Shown here: positions 1-6,702 of the stretch, one piece after another
Layout: every line of letters starts with the position of its first letter
How positions within the stretch are numbered: the stretch's first letter is position 1
NCBI GenBank assembly: GCA_003508605.1
Contig: DNUB01000298.1
Coordinates: forward strand, 7,052 to 14,420
Reading direction: 5' to 3'
DNA: 7,369 nt
Source of the DNA: Oscillospiraceae bacterium
Lineage (GTDB): Bacteria; Bacillota; Clostridia; Oscillospirales; Ruminococcaceae
Translations under genes and position numbers: made by a program
The notes under the pieces: model-generated
Seen by the model: only the letters and a program-made list of their open reading frames with translations
What the model was told of the DNA's origin: nothing
Database searches by the model: none

Positions 1-1164
1 GGGATAGAGGAAAGCATAACCCTTCCCTCGGAGATAGACGGAAAAAGGGTAACCGAGGTTTCCGACAGGGAGCATGAAACAAATAACTCCGTTAAAAGGG
101 AGAAAAGCACCTTTTTCGACCCTTTGAACACGGTCACCAAAAAGGTAGTCGTTTCCGAGGGCATAAGGCTTATCGGCGAGGGGACGTTTTCGGGAAGCAT
201 AATAGAAAAGGCGGTTCTGCCCGAAAGCCTGGAGGAGATAGAGGCTTTCGCCTTTTACGAATGTAAGAACTTAAGCCTTGCGGAGATACCGAAAAACGTA
301 AGGATAATAGGAGAAAAGGCGTTTTATTCCGCAGGTCTTGAGGAAATTATCCTTAAGGAAGGGCTGGAGATTATAGGAAGCTGCGCCTTTTCGCTGAATC
401 CGCTGAAGGCGGTGAGCATTCCCTCCACCGTGGCGGAAATAGGCGAGTGGGCGTTTTCCTCAACGGAAATAGAGGATATAATTCTGCCGAAAAATCTTAC
501 CAAGGTGGACAAATGCGTCTTTTCCAACTGTGAGAAATTAAAAAGAGCCTGCATAAGCGAGGGCACGGAGAGGATAAAGGATTCGGTTTTTTCCGGCTGC
601 CGAAGTCTTGAGGAGGTTTATTTTCCCTCCACGCTGACGGGAATATCCCCGATCTTTTGGGAGAACGACAGCTTAAAAAGCCTCCACTTTGCGTCGGAGG
701 AAAGCCGCTGCGAATTTTTAACGGACGGCAGCATATGGGACTCTCTGTTTAGCTGCAGGAACAAGGACGAAGGGGAAAAGGAAAAGGCATATCTTGTCTT
801 TGAGGGCTTAAATATAACCTATAATACCCCGGTGCCCGAGCCGCCTCCCCCCGTCCATGAAAGCGGTTTCAGCCTTGACGGGGCTGCGGCTGCTTTTATG
901 GCAATTACCGCCTTGGGCTTTTTGTGCACCTTAATATTTTTATGTCTGCTGATAAAAAGCAAAAGAACCGCAGCAGGGAAAAAGGCGGAGGAAACAAAGG
1001 AGGAGGGCTTTCACCCTCAGGTGCTGGGAATATGGCACTGCGAAAGGTGCGGCACCGCCAACGGTCCCGTTGCGAATTACTGTTACAGCTGCGGAAAAAA
1101 ACGCAGCGGCGAAAGCGGCAAGCCGCCGCAGGACGCTTGTCAAAAAGGAGGCGGGCTGAAATGA
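1..1164 (+). CDS. A1: BspA-like LRR membrane protein with C-terminal zinc ribbon (5' partial)
   Basis: The frame is open from base 1, so the 5' end lies outside the window; 387 codons are present. Alignment with A2 and A3 indicates that about 65-90 N-terminal residues (signal peptide and W-x-Y block) are missing. The first plausible in-window start, TTG at 124, lies inside sequence conserved in A2 and is not the true start. Eight BspA/TpLRR repeats of 22-23 residues (x-x-I-P-x-x-L-x-x-I-G-x-x-A-F) run from about residue 46 to 227. A variable linker with a proline run (PEPPPP, near residue 280) follows, then one transmembrane helix at about 294-318 and a Lys/Arg-rich stop-transfer segment. Cysteines 347, 350, 361 and 364 form C-x2-C-x10-C-x2-C after a Trp, a zinc-ribbon or RanBP2-like finger expected to be cytoplasmic. 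The stop overlaps the B1 start (ATGA). LRR_5 proteins often bind surfaces or ligands, but the role here is unknown. Confidence 0.9.
   Translation, partial: GIEESITLPSEIDGKRVTEVSDREHETNNSVKREKSTFFDPLNTVTKKVVVSEGIRLIGEGTFSGSIIEKAVLPESLEEIEAFAFYECKNLSLAEIPKNVRIIGEKAFYSAGLEEIILKEGLEIIGSCAFSLNPLKAVSIPSTVAEIGEWAFSSTEIEDIILPKNLTKVDKCVFSNCEKLKRACISEGTERIKDSVFSGCRSLEEVYFPSTLTGISPIFWENDSLKSLHFASEESRCEFLTDGSIWDSLFSCRNKDEGEKEKAYLVFEGLNITYNTPVPEPPPPVHESGFSLDGAAAAFMAITALGFLCTLIFLCLLIKSKRTAAGKKAEETKEEGFHPQVLGIWHCERCGTANGPVANYCYSCGKKRSGESGKPPQDACQKGGGLK
1147..1151 (+). promoter_or_regulatory. Ribosome binding site that fixes the B1 start
   Basis: A perfect GGAGG lies 9 nt before the ATG at 1161, inside the last codons of A1. 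It selects this ATG over in-frame starts further upstream, which would overlap the A1 zinc ribbon. It also implies translational coupling of A1 and B1. Confidence 0.85.
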
Positions 1165-2384
1165 AATTGGGGAAAATCATATCGGCTTTGTGGGGTCTTG
1201 TTTTTGCCGTCCTATGGGTCAGTCCCGTTTTTTCAATCGGGGATAATCAAGACGAAAGCCAAATCGGCAAACTGCATAGAAGCGGCGACTGGCTTTACCG
1301 CGAAAGGGGAAGCTGCGCCTCGGTATGCGGCTATTTGGGCAACGAAAAGCATATAACCGTACCCTCGGAGGTTGACGGAAAAAAGGTGCTTGAAATATCC
1401 CTTATGGACGATTTGGACTACGGATATTACAGCTTTTTTATGGAAGAAGTAAAATTTTCCTTAGTTCCGGGTACGGGAGATTCCGAGGGGGAAAAACAGG
1501 AGCTGTGGGCATATATAAAAAGGGAAAATCCCCAAACCGAAGGAGTAACCCTGCCGGACACCGTCAAAAAAATAAAGGCTTACGCCTTTTACGACTGCAT
1601 AAGCCTTAAAAGAGCAGAGCTGCCCCAAGGACTCGAGATCATAGAGGAAAGTGCCTTTGAGGGCTGTGAAAATCTGGAAAGGGCGGAGCTGCCCACGGGA
1701 CTCAGAAGGGTGGGCCGCTGCTGCTTCAAGGGAACGGCAATCTCCTCCCTTACCCTCCCCGAAAGCCTTTCATATATCGAGGAGGAGGCGTTTTCGTGCT
1801 GCGATATATCAAGTCTTGTGATTCCTGCGGGAGTAAGGTATATGGAAAACAACGCCTTTTCCGACTGCCTGCGGCTGAAAGCCGTAAGCTTTTCCGAGGG
1901 AACGGAAAGGGTGAACCTGCTCGCCTTCGGCAGCCGGAGCAGTTTTGAAGAAATACATATACCGAAAAGCGCAAAAAGGATATATCTTACGGGATATGAA
2001 TATTTTACAAAAATATATTTCGCCGCCGATCGGGAAAAAACGGAAAGGGCTATGAGCATAAGCGATTTTCACCACCTTGTTTCCAACGTAAAAAATCTTT
2101 ATTTCGGCGAGGGGGAGGAGCTTCCCGCCGAAGGCTCCCCTGCAAATACCCTAAAAACCGTCTTTATGATAACCGGGACTGTGTTTTCCGTCTCGTTTTC
2201 AGCGGTGCTTTGCCTGTATATTATGGAAAGGGTAAAAAACCGACCCAAGAGGGACTTAAGTCGTGGGAACGTTCTTGCCGCCTTTAACGGGGCAGGCGGG
2301 ACGGTATGCAAAAAATGCGGAGCGGAATGCGGCGAAAACGGAAAATACTGCTGCAGCTGCGGTCATAAAATAAAACGAGGATAA
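1161..2384 (+). CDS. B1: BspA-like LRR membrane protein with C-terminal zinc ribbon, subfamily B
   Basis: This 407-residue protein starts at the ATG overlapping the A1 stop. The frame is open further upstream, but the perfect GGAGG and a signal peptide beginning exactly here decide the start. The signal peptide is residues 1-25 (basic MKLGK, then a hydrophobic core, cleavage near V-F-S). The conserved N-terminal block is at about 41-80. A spacer of about 45 residues, rich in acidic and aromatic residues, separates it from the repeats, which A proteins lack in this form. About seven LRR_5 repeats cover 127-275, the last one degenerate. The transmembrane helix is at about 332-354 with a basic flank (R-V-K-N-R-P-K-R). 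C383, C386, C397 and C400 form the zinc ribbon, ending in C-G-H-K-I-K. B1 resembles B2 more than any A protein and has one LRR fewer than B2. It is probably co-transcribed with its neighbours. The function is unknown. Confidence 0.9.
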   Translation: MKLGKIISALWGLVFAVLWVSPVFSIGDNQDESQIGKLHRSGDWLYRERGSCASVCGYLGNEKHITVPSEVDGKKVLEISLMDDLDYGYYSFFMEEVKFSLVPGTGDSEGEKQELWAYIKRENPQTEGVTLPDTVKKIKAYAFYDCISLKRAELPQGLEIIEESAFEGCENLERAELPTGLRRVGRCCFKGTAISSLTLPESLSYIEEEAFSCCDISSLVIPAGVRYMENNAFSDCLRLKAVSFSEGTERVNLLAFGSRSSFEEIHIPKSAKRIYLTGYEYFTKIYFAADREKTERAMSISDFHHLVSNVKNLYFGEGEELPAEGSPANTLKTVFMITGTVFSVSFSAVLCLYIMERVKNRPKRDLSRGNVLAAFNGAGGTVCKKCGAECGENGKYCCSCGHKIKRG

Positions 2385-2393
2385 AAGAAAAAA

Positions 2394-3830
2394 ATGAAAG
2401 CTTTTAAGGGAATCTGCAAAAGACTCTTGCGGGCAAAAACGAATAGGGCGCACCGCCCGCTTCGTCAATCCGTCTCGGCGGGCGCGGGTTTGCTTTCCTG
2501 TTCCCATTTGCCGTCCCTCCTCGGATTGTCGATTCTTTTGTCCCTGCTTGCCGCCGGGTTCTCTATGCAGGGGGTATATGCCGAAAGGGACGAATGTCTT
2601 GTATTCGACGAATGGCTTTACTACGACAGGGGAGACCATATCTGCATCTGCGGCTATAATGGGATAGAGGAAAGCATAACCCTTCCCTCGGAGATAAACG
2701 GAAAAAGGGTAACCGAAACCTCCGAAAGGGCAAAGGAAAAGGAGGGCTTTTTCGATCCCTTCAACACGGTCACAAAAGAGGTGACTGTAGCCCCGGGGGT
2801 ATGGCTTATCGGAAAAGGTACGTTTTCCAATAGCAATATAGAAAAAATAACTCTGCCCGAAAGTCTGGAAGAAATAGGAGAAGGTGCATTTTACGGGTGC
2901 GGGGGCTTAAAGTCCGTCAAAATACCCGAAAAGGTAAAAATCATAGGAGGAGAAGCCTTTAACGGCTGCGGAATCGAGGAAATAGCCCTTTACGAGGGGC
3001 TGGAAAGCATAGGGGAGCGAGCCTTTTCCCGATGTCCGCTGAAGAAGCTGCAAATTCCCTCCACCGTGGTAAAAATAGGCGGCTATGCCTTTTCCTCCAC
3101 CAAAATAGAGGAGGTAATTCTGCCGAAGGATTTAGCGGCGGTGGAAATGGGGGTTTTCTACAACTGCTTGGAGCTTAAACGTGCTTGTATAAGCGAAGGC
3201 ACCATGGCGTTAAAGGACAGCGTCTTTTTTAACTGTGACAGCTTGGAGGAGGTATATTTTCCCTCCACTATGATAAAAGCCTCCGTGATTTTTAAAAACA
3301 ACCGCAATTTAAAGGGTCTGTACTTTGCGTCTGAGGAAAGCAGATGCAAAATTCTGCTTGGAGGAGAACTGTGGAAAACGCTTTTCTGGTACGAGAGCGA
3401 ATATAGTACAACAAAGGAGGAATACAGCTATAAGTATAAGGATCCGAAAATAACCTTCGGCGCTGCCCTCCCCGAGCATATTCCCGTTTCAGGGTATGCT
3501 CACCCCCCCGACCCCGATTCCGTTACCGAATCCGCACCTGCGGAAAAAAACAGCTCCCGGCAGGGGAGCGAACCGATAATTTTTATAGCGGTTACCGTCT
3601 TGGGGGCGTTTTTGACAGCGGTATTTCTGTATATGGGCGTAAAGCTCAAAGCAGGGCGGACAAAGGAAAGGGCAGGCGGCGGGGAAAGGAAGGACGGAGG
3701 CTTTCGTACCGAGGTGCTGGGAGTATGGCAGTGTAAAAAATGCGGTACGGTCAACAGTCCCATTGCCGCCTTTTGTTACCGCTGCGGAAGAAAAAGGCGG
3801 GAGGAGGAAAAGCAGCCCCGTCGGAAATAA
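2394..3830 (+). CDS. A2: BspA-like LRR membrane protein with C-terminal zinc ribbon, subfamily A
   Basis: This 478-residue protein is complete. The ATG at 2394 lies 9 nt after the B1 stop, with a modest GAGGA (2377-2381) about 12 nt upstream. The N-terminus is odd: about 37 Arg/Lys-rich residues precede the hydrophobic core (about 39-58), and cleavage is expected after V-Y-A at 63, whereas A3 has a normal 30-residue signal peptide. In-frame TTG codons at 2490 and 2508 would give a shorter leader but have no visible ribosome binding site. The conserved block (W-L-Y-Y-D-R-G ... C-I-C-G-Y) is at 74-88. Eight LRR_5 repeats span about 127-308. They are followed by a linker with polar and proline-rich stretches (about 335-390), a transmembrane helix at about 395-415 and a basic flank. 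C447, C450, C461 and C464, with a Trp at 445 and Asn at 454, fit W-x-C-x2-C-x3-N-x6-C-x2-C. The predicted topology is LRR outside and finger inside. The ligand and partner are unknown. Confidence 0.92.
   Translation: MKAFKGICKRLLRAKTNRAHRPLRQSVSAGAGLLSCSHLPSLLGLSILLSLLAAGFSMQGVYAERDECLVFDEWLYYDRGDHICICGYNGIEESITLPSEINGKRVTETSERAKEKEGFFDPFNTVTKEVTVAPGVWLIGKGTFSNSNIEKITLPESLEEIGEGAFYGCGGLKSVKIPEKVKIIGGEAFNGCGIEEIALYEGLESIGERAFSRCPLKKLQIPSTVVKIGGYAFSSTKIEEVILPKDLAAVEMGVFYNCLELKRACISEGTMALKDSVFFNCDSLEEVYFPSTMIKASVIFKNNRNLKGLYFASEESRCKILLGGELWKTLFWYESEYSTTKEEYSYKYKDPKITFGAALPEHIPVSGYAHPPDPDSVTESAPAEKNSSRQGSEPIIFIAVTVLGAFLTAVFLYMGVKLKAGRTKERAGGGERKDGGFRTEVLGVWQCKKCGTVNSPIAAFCYRCGRKRREEEKQPRRK
2661..2716 (+). 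repeat. Block nearly identical to window bases 1-56
   Basis: Bases 2661-2716, inside A2, match bases 1-56, inside A1, at all but one position (G in A1 and A in A2 at the 37th base). The two genes diverge sharply just after, with an indel of several codons. The block encodes the G-I-E-E-S-I-T-L-P-S-E-I part of the N-terminal domain. This suggests recent duplication or patchy gene conversion between A paralogs. Confidence 0.85.
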
Positions 3831-3831
3831 G

Positions 3832-3951
3832 GTTAAGGAAATTGGGTTTAGGGCGAAAAATGTTAAGGGAATTGGGTTTAGGGCGAAAAATGTTAAGGGA
3901 ATTGGGTTTAAGGCAAAAAATGTTAAGAAAACCGGGATTAAGGGGAAAAGA
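3832..3951 (+). repeat. 30-bp tandem repeat between A2 and B2 (3 full copies plus 1 decayed)
   Basis: Units lie at 3832-3861, 3862-3891, 3892-3921 and, degraded, 3922-3951. The consensus is GTTAAGGGA, then ATTGGGTTTA, then GGGCGAAAAAT. Units 1 and 2 differ at one base, unit 3 has a few changes, and unit 4 is clearly eroded, so expansion may have been recent. The tract begins one base after the A2 stop codon and ends just before the expected B2 start, making this the longest gap in the array. It is closed in the A2 frame but open in the other two forward frames. One of those would encode a basic decapeptide repeat (V-K-G-I-G-F-R-A-K-N). I see no start or ribosome binding site that makes it a convincing gene. 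Confidence 0.95.
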
Positions 3952-3953
3952 GG
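3950..3953 (+). promoter_or_regulatory. Probable ribosome binding site of B2
   Basis: GAGG preceded by AAAA lies 9 nt before the ATA at 3963. The spacing equals that of GGAGG to ATG in B1, so the initiation region is conserved even though the start codon is not. It sits at the end of the decayed fourth 30-bp repeat unit. Confidence 0.55.
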
Positions 3954-3962
3954 TGTTTAAAA

Positions 3963-5327
3963 ATAAGAATCGGAAAAATTATATCGCTGCTGCTGGGAGC
4001 GGCATTTGCCGTTTTAACCGCAGGATCCGTTTTTGCCGAGTATGAGGACTCCGGCGAATCCGACAGGCTTTTAAGAAGCGGCGATTGGGTATATCGGGAT
4101 ATGGGCGGTTATATATCCGTCTGCGGCTATCTGGGCGAGGGGGAGCACATAACCGTTCCCTCGGTTATAGACGGCAGGGAGGTGCTGGAAATATCAAATT
4201 GCTCTTCCCGCGGATACGATTCCTATAACAGCTTTTTTATGTATGAAGAGCCGGTCCTTTATGTTGATTCCGAAGGGCGGGAATGGGAGGAAAAGGCATA
4301 TTATTACATGCCCTGCTCCGCCGCCAAGCGCATAACTCTGCCCGATACGGTCAAAAGAATCGGAAAGGGAGCGTTTATTAACCGTTACGGTCTTGAACAG
4401 ATAGATTTTCCCGACGGGCTCGAGATCATAGGCGAATATGCCTTTGCTCAAAGCCGTGAGCTTAAGGAAGTAATTCTTCCCCCGGAACTGAAAATGATAG
4501 GAGCGTATTGCTTTTTATCCTCGGGGATCAGTTCGGCTCGGCTTCCTCAGGGGCTTTTATATATAGGAGCAGGCGCATTTTCCGATTCCGACATAGTGCA
4601 GCTGGAGCTTCCCCCGGACGTTCGGTATATGGAAGACAACGCATTTTCACACTGCAGGGCACTGAAAAAAATAAGCCTGTCCGAGGGTACAAGGGAAATA
4701 CCCAATACGTCCTTTGTGGGCTGCATAGCCCTTAAGGAGGTGGAGCTGCCCGAGGGCATAGCCGAAATAGGCTTATCCGCCTTTGAGGAGTGCACAAGCC
4801 TTAAAGAGCTGCATATGCCCAAAAGTGCGGAAAAGGTTTATTTTAGTGTAAACCCCATATCCTTGGAGGATATATATTTTGCGGGGGACATGGAAAGCGT
4901 GGAGCTTATAACAGTCGACGGGAGCAAGCTGCGCTCGGCTGTTTTCGAGGGTGAAAACGACCCATCCTACGATGGCATAAGGCTTCATTTCGGCAAAAAG
5001 GAGGAGTCTCCCGCCGAAGCCGAGCGCACCTCAAAGGAAAACGGGCAGCTGCCGGGTGAGGGGCTTTCCGATAAAGGGGCGGCCGGGAGTCCGAAAAAGG
5101 TTATTTTTATGATAACGGCGATCTTCTTTTCCCTTACCTTTTTAACCGCACTTTTCTTTTACCTGGGGCAAAAGAGGAAAAGCGAACCCCGGACGGCAGC
5201 GGATCAAGGCAATGCGCTTACAAGGATTAACCGAAAGGAAACCGCCGTTTGCAAAAAATGCGGCGCAGAGGTGGGATACAGCAAGGGCTACTGTTATAAC
5301 TGCGGTCACAAGATAAAGGGCGGATAA
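3963..5327 (+). CDS. B2: BspA-like LRR membrane protein with C-terminal zinc ribbon, subfamily B, apparent ATA start
   Basis: The frame from 3963 gives 454 residues and aligns with B1 from its first codon. Residues 2-8, R-I-G-K-I-I-S, match K-L-G-K-I-I-S of B1, and a 25-residue signal peptide ends in V-F-A. The aligned start codon is ATA, and the frame has no ATG, GTG or TTG between the stop at 3939 and the ATG at 4101. Starting at 4101 would remove the signal peptide and half of the conserved S-G-D-W-V-Y block, so it is unlikely for a surface protein. The gene may start at ATA inefficiently, have lost its start, or carry a base error. About eight LRR_5 repeats run from 122 to 292, one more than B1. 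The transmembrane helix is at about 379-402. C430, C433, C444 and C447 form the zinc ribbon, ending in C-G-H-K-I-K. The rest of the frame is intact. The function is unknown. Confidence 0.8.
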   Translation: MRIGKIISLLLGAAFAVLTAGSVFAEYEDSGESDRLLRSGDWVYRDMGGYISVCGYLGEGEHITVPSVIDGREVLEISNCSSRGYDSYNSFFMYEEPVLYVDSEGREWEEKAYYYMPCSAAKRITLPDTVKRIGKGAFINRYGLEQIDFPDGLEIIGEYAFAQSRELKEVILPPELKMIGAYCFLSSGISSARLPQGLLYIGAGAFSDSDIVQLELPPDVRYMEDNAFSHCRALKKISLSEGTREIPNTSFVGCIALKEVELPEGIAEIGLSAFEECTSLKELHMPKSAEKVYFSVNPISLEDIYFAGDMESVELITVDGSKLRSAVFEGENDPSYDGIRLHFGKKEESPAEAERTSKENGQLPGEGLSDKGAAGSPKKVIFMITAIFFSLTFLTALFFYLGQKRKSEPRTAADQGNALTRINRKETAVCKKCGAEVGYSKGYCYNCGHKIKGG

Positions 5328-5371
5328 GGGCGGCGCAGCTCAATAAAGTCTTTAAGCACCCTTTCGGATAT

Positions 5372-5376
5372 GGGAG
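5372..5376 (+). promoter_or_regulatory. Ribosome binding site that fixes the A3 start
   Basis: GGGAG lies 5 nt before the ATG at 5382. The in-frame ATG at 5370, four codons earlier, is preceded by a pyrimidine-rich stretch with no ribosome binding site, so 5382 is preferred. Confidence 0.65.
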
Positions 5377-5381
5377 TAAAT

Positions 5382-6698
5382 ATGAAATTTTTTAAAAAAC
5401 GGGTAAATTTTGTTCCCGCATTTCTTGCTGCGGCAATTATGCTTATTCCTTTCGCACAGGGCGTTTTTGCGGAGGATACGGACGGCGGTTACGGCGGGAA
5501 TGGCGAAAAATGCCTTGAAAGCGGGGATTGGCTTTATTACGACAGGGGAGATCATCTGTGCGTCTGCGGCTACGACGGATTGGACGAGAGGGCGGTTATT
5601 CCCTCGGAAATAGACGGAAAAGAGGTTTGGGAAATCTCCTGCCGCCGTCATTTGGGGTGGAAGGACGAAATGAAATGGCGTTTTATCTCCCCCCGCAACA
5701 AATCCACCAAGGAAATAATAATCCCCGAGGGAGTAAGGGCTATCGAATCAAAGGCCTTTTACGGCTGTCAGGCGGAGAGCATAATTTTGCCGAAAAGCCT
5801 GAAAACAATAGAATACGAAGCCTTTTACAGAAGCGGGATCCTCGGTATTGAGATTCCCGAAGGCGTAAAGGTCATCGGCAGCGGCGCATTTTCCGACAGT
5901 GCAGTGGAGGAGGTGTGGCTGCACGAGGGTCTGGCCGCAATATATGGCAGAGCCTTTGAAGGGACGTGGATAAAGAGGATAAGCCTTCCCTCTACCGTAA
6001 CGGAAATAGGGTACAGGGCTTTTGCGGGTTCAAAATTAGAGGAGATAATACTGCCAAAGGACCTGCTTAGGGTGGAAATGTACATGTTCAGAGACTGCAG
6101 ACGGCTTAAAAGGGTGTGTATAAGCGAAGGCACAATGGTGCTGGAGGAGGGGATATTTTATTCCTGCGAAGAATTGGAGAGTGTGTATTTTCCCTCAACA
6201 ATCTCAAGCTCCGAACGGATATTCCAAAACAACGAAAGCTTAAAGGCTCTGTCCTTTGCCGGAGACGAAAGAGACTGCCTCATGGCCTTTGGCAGGGATA
6301 TGACGGATACCCTGTTCGAGTACGACAGAACCTGGAAAGAGGAGGAGAGGGAAGCAAGAGCCCTTTTTGAAAGCCTGACGCTTACCTATAACTCGCCGGT
6401 GCCGATAAGCATACCGGTGCTTTTGCCTTCCTGTCTGCCTGCGAAGGGGGAGGAGCTTGAGGGCATTTCCTTATTTTTTGCAATAACCGCCTTGACGGGA
6501 TTTGTAGGGACGGCGGTTTTTACCGTGCTGTCGATAAAAGCGGGGAGAAGGGCCGCCCGCAAAAAGATCTCCTCGGCGGCGGAGGACGGCAGCGGCTTTC
6601 GCCCCGAGGTTTTAGGTCTGTGGCACTGTAAAGGGTGCGGCGCCGCCAACGGCTCCATAGCAAATTACTGCTGCCGCTGCGGAAGAAAAAGGGAGTAA
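5382..6698 (+). CDS. A3: BspA-like LRR membrane protein with C-terminal zinc ribbon, subfamily A
   Basis: This 438-residue protein is complete and is the last gene of the array. It has a compact signal peptide (MKFFKKR plus hydrophobic core, cleavage after V-F-A at 30). The conserved block W-L-Y-Y-D-R-G ... C-V-C-G-Y is at 50-64. Eight LRR_5 repeats span about 109-290, in the same order and number as in A2; the seventh carries the family signature C-I-S-E-G-T. A charged linker (about 315-340), a transmembrane helix (about 362-386) and a strongly basic flank follow. C416, C419, C430 and C433, with Trp 414 and Asn 423, fit W-x-C-x2-C-x3-N-x6-C-x2-C. The 54-nt gap after B2 shows no terminator or clear promoter, so co-transcription with the array is likely. 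The stop codon is 4 bp from the stop of the convergent gene. The function is unknown. Confidence 0.92.
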   Translation: MKFFKKRVNFVPAFLAAAIMLIPFAQGVFAEDTDGGYGGNGEKCLESGDWLYYDRGDHLCVCGYDGLDERAVIPSEIDGKEVWEISCRRHLGWKDEMKWRFISPRNKSTKEIIIPEGVRAIESKAFYGCQAESIILPKSLKTIEYEAFYRSGILGIEIPEGVKVIGSGAFSDSAVEEVWLHEGLAAIYGRAFEGTWIKRISLPSTVTEIGYRAFAGSKLEEIILPKDLLRVEMYMFRDCRRLKRVCISEGTMVLEEGIFYSCEELESVYFPSTISSSERIFQNNESLKALSFAGDERDCLMAFGRDMTDTLFEYDRTWKEEEREARALFESLTLTYNSPVPISIPVLLPSCLPAKGEELEGISLFFAITALTGFVGTAVFTVLSIKAGRRAARKKISSAAEDGSGFRPEVLGLWHCKGCGAANGSIANYCCRCGRKRE

Positions 6699-6702
6699 CC
6701 CG

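Noticed and set aside
924..1160. Upstream extension of B1 to an in-frame start at 924
   Set aside because: It overlaps the A1 helix and zinc-ribbon codons in another frame, gives a low-complexity Arg/Lys-rich peptide, and would bury the signal peptide. GGAGG and ATG at 1161 are far better.
124..1164. A1 starting at TTG 124
   Set aside because: The frame is open to base 1 and codons 1-41 match conserved A2 sequence, so the gene is truncated by the window edge.
3841..3915. Telomere-like GGGTTTAGGG motif in the 30-bp repeat
   Set aside because: It is a short coincidental match inside a 30-bp unit in a bacterial operon, not a 6-7 bp tandem array.
3740..4045. A 101-residue + strand frame across the A2 end, the 30-bp repeats and the B2 signal peptide
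   Set aside because: It is a shadow of the A2 zinc ribbon and of the B2 N-terminus in the wrong frame, with no ribosome binding site.
4101..5327. B2 starting at ATG 4101
   Set aside because: There is no ribosome binding site nearby, and 46 upstream codons in frame encode a signal peptide and block homologous to B1.
324..6658. Numerous antisense frames opposite the LRR genes
   Set aside because: Their positions recur at equivalent places in each paralog and their sequences mirror the LRR codons, so they are compositional shadows.
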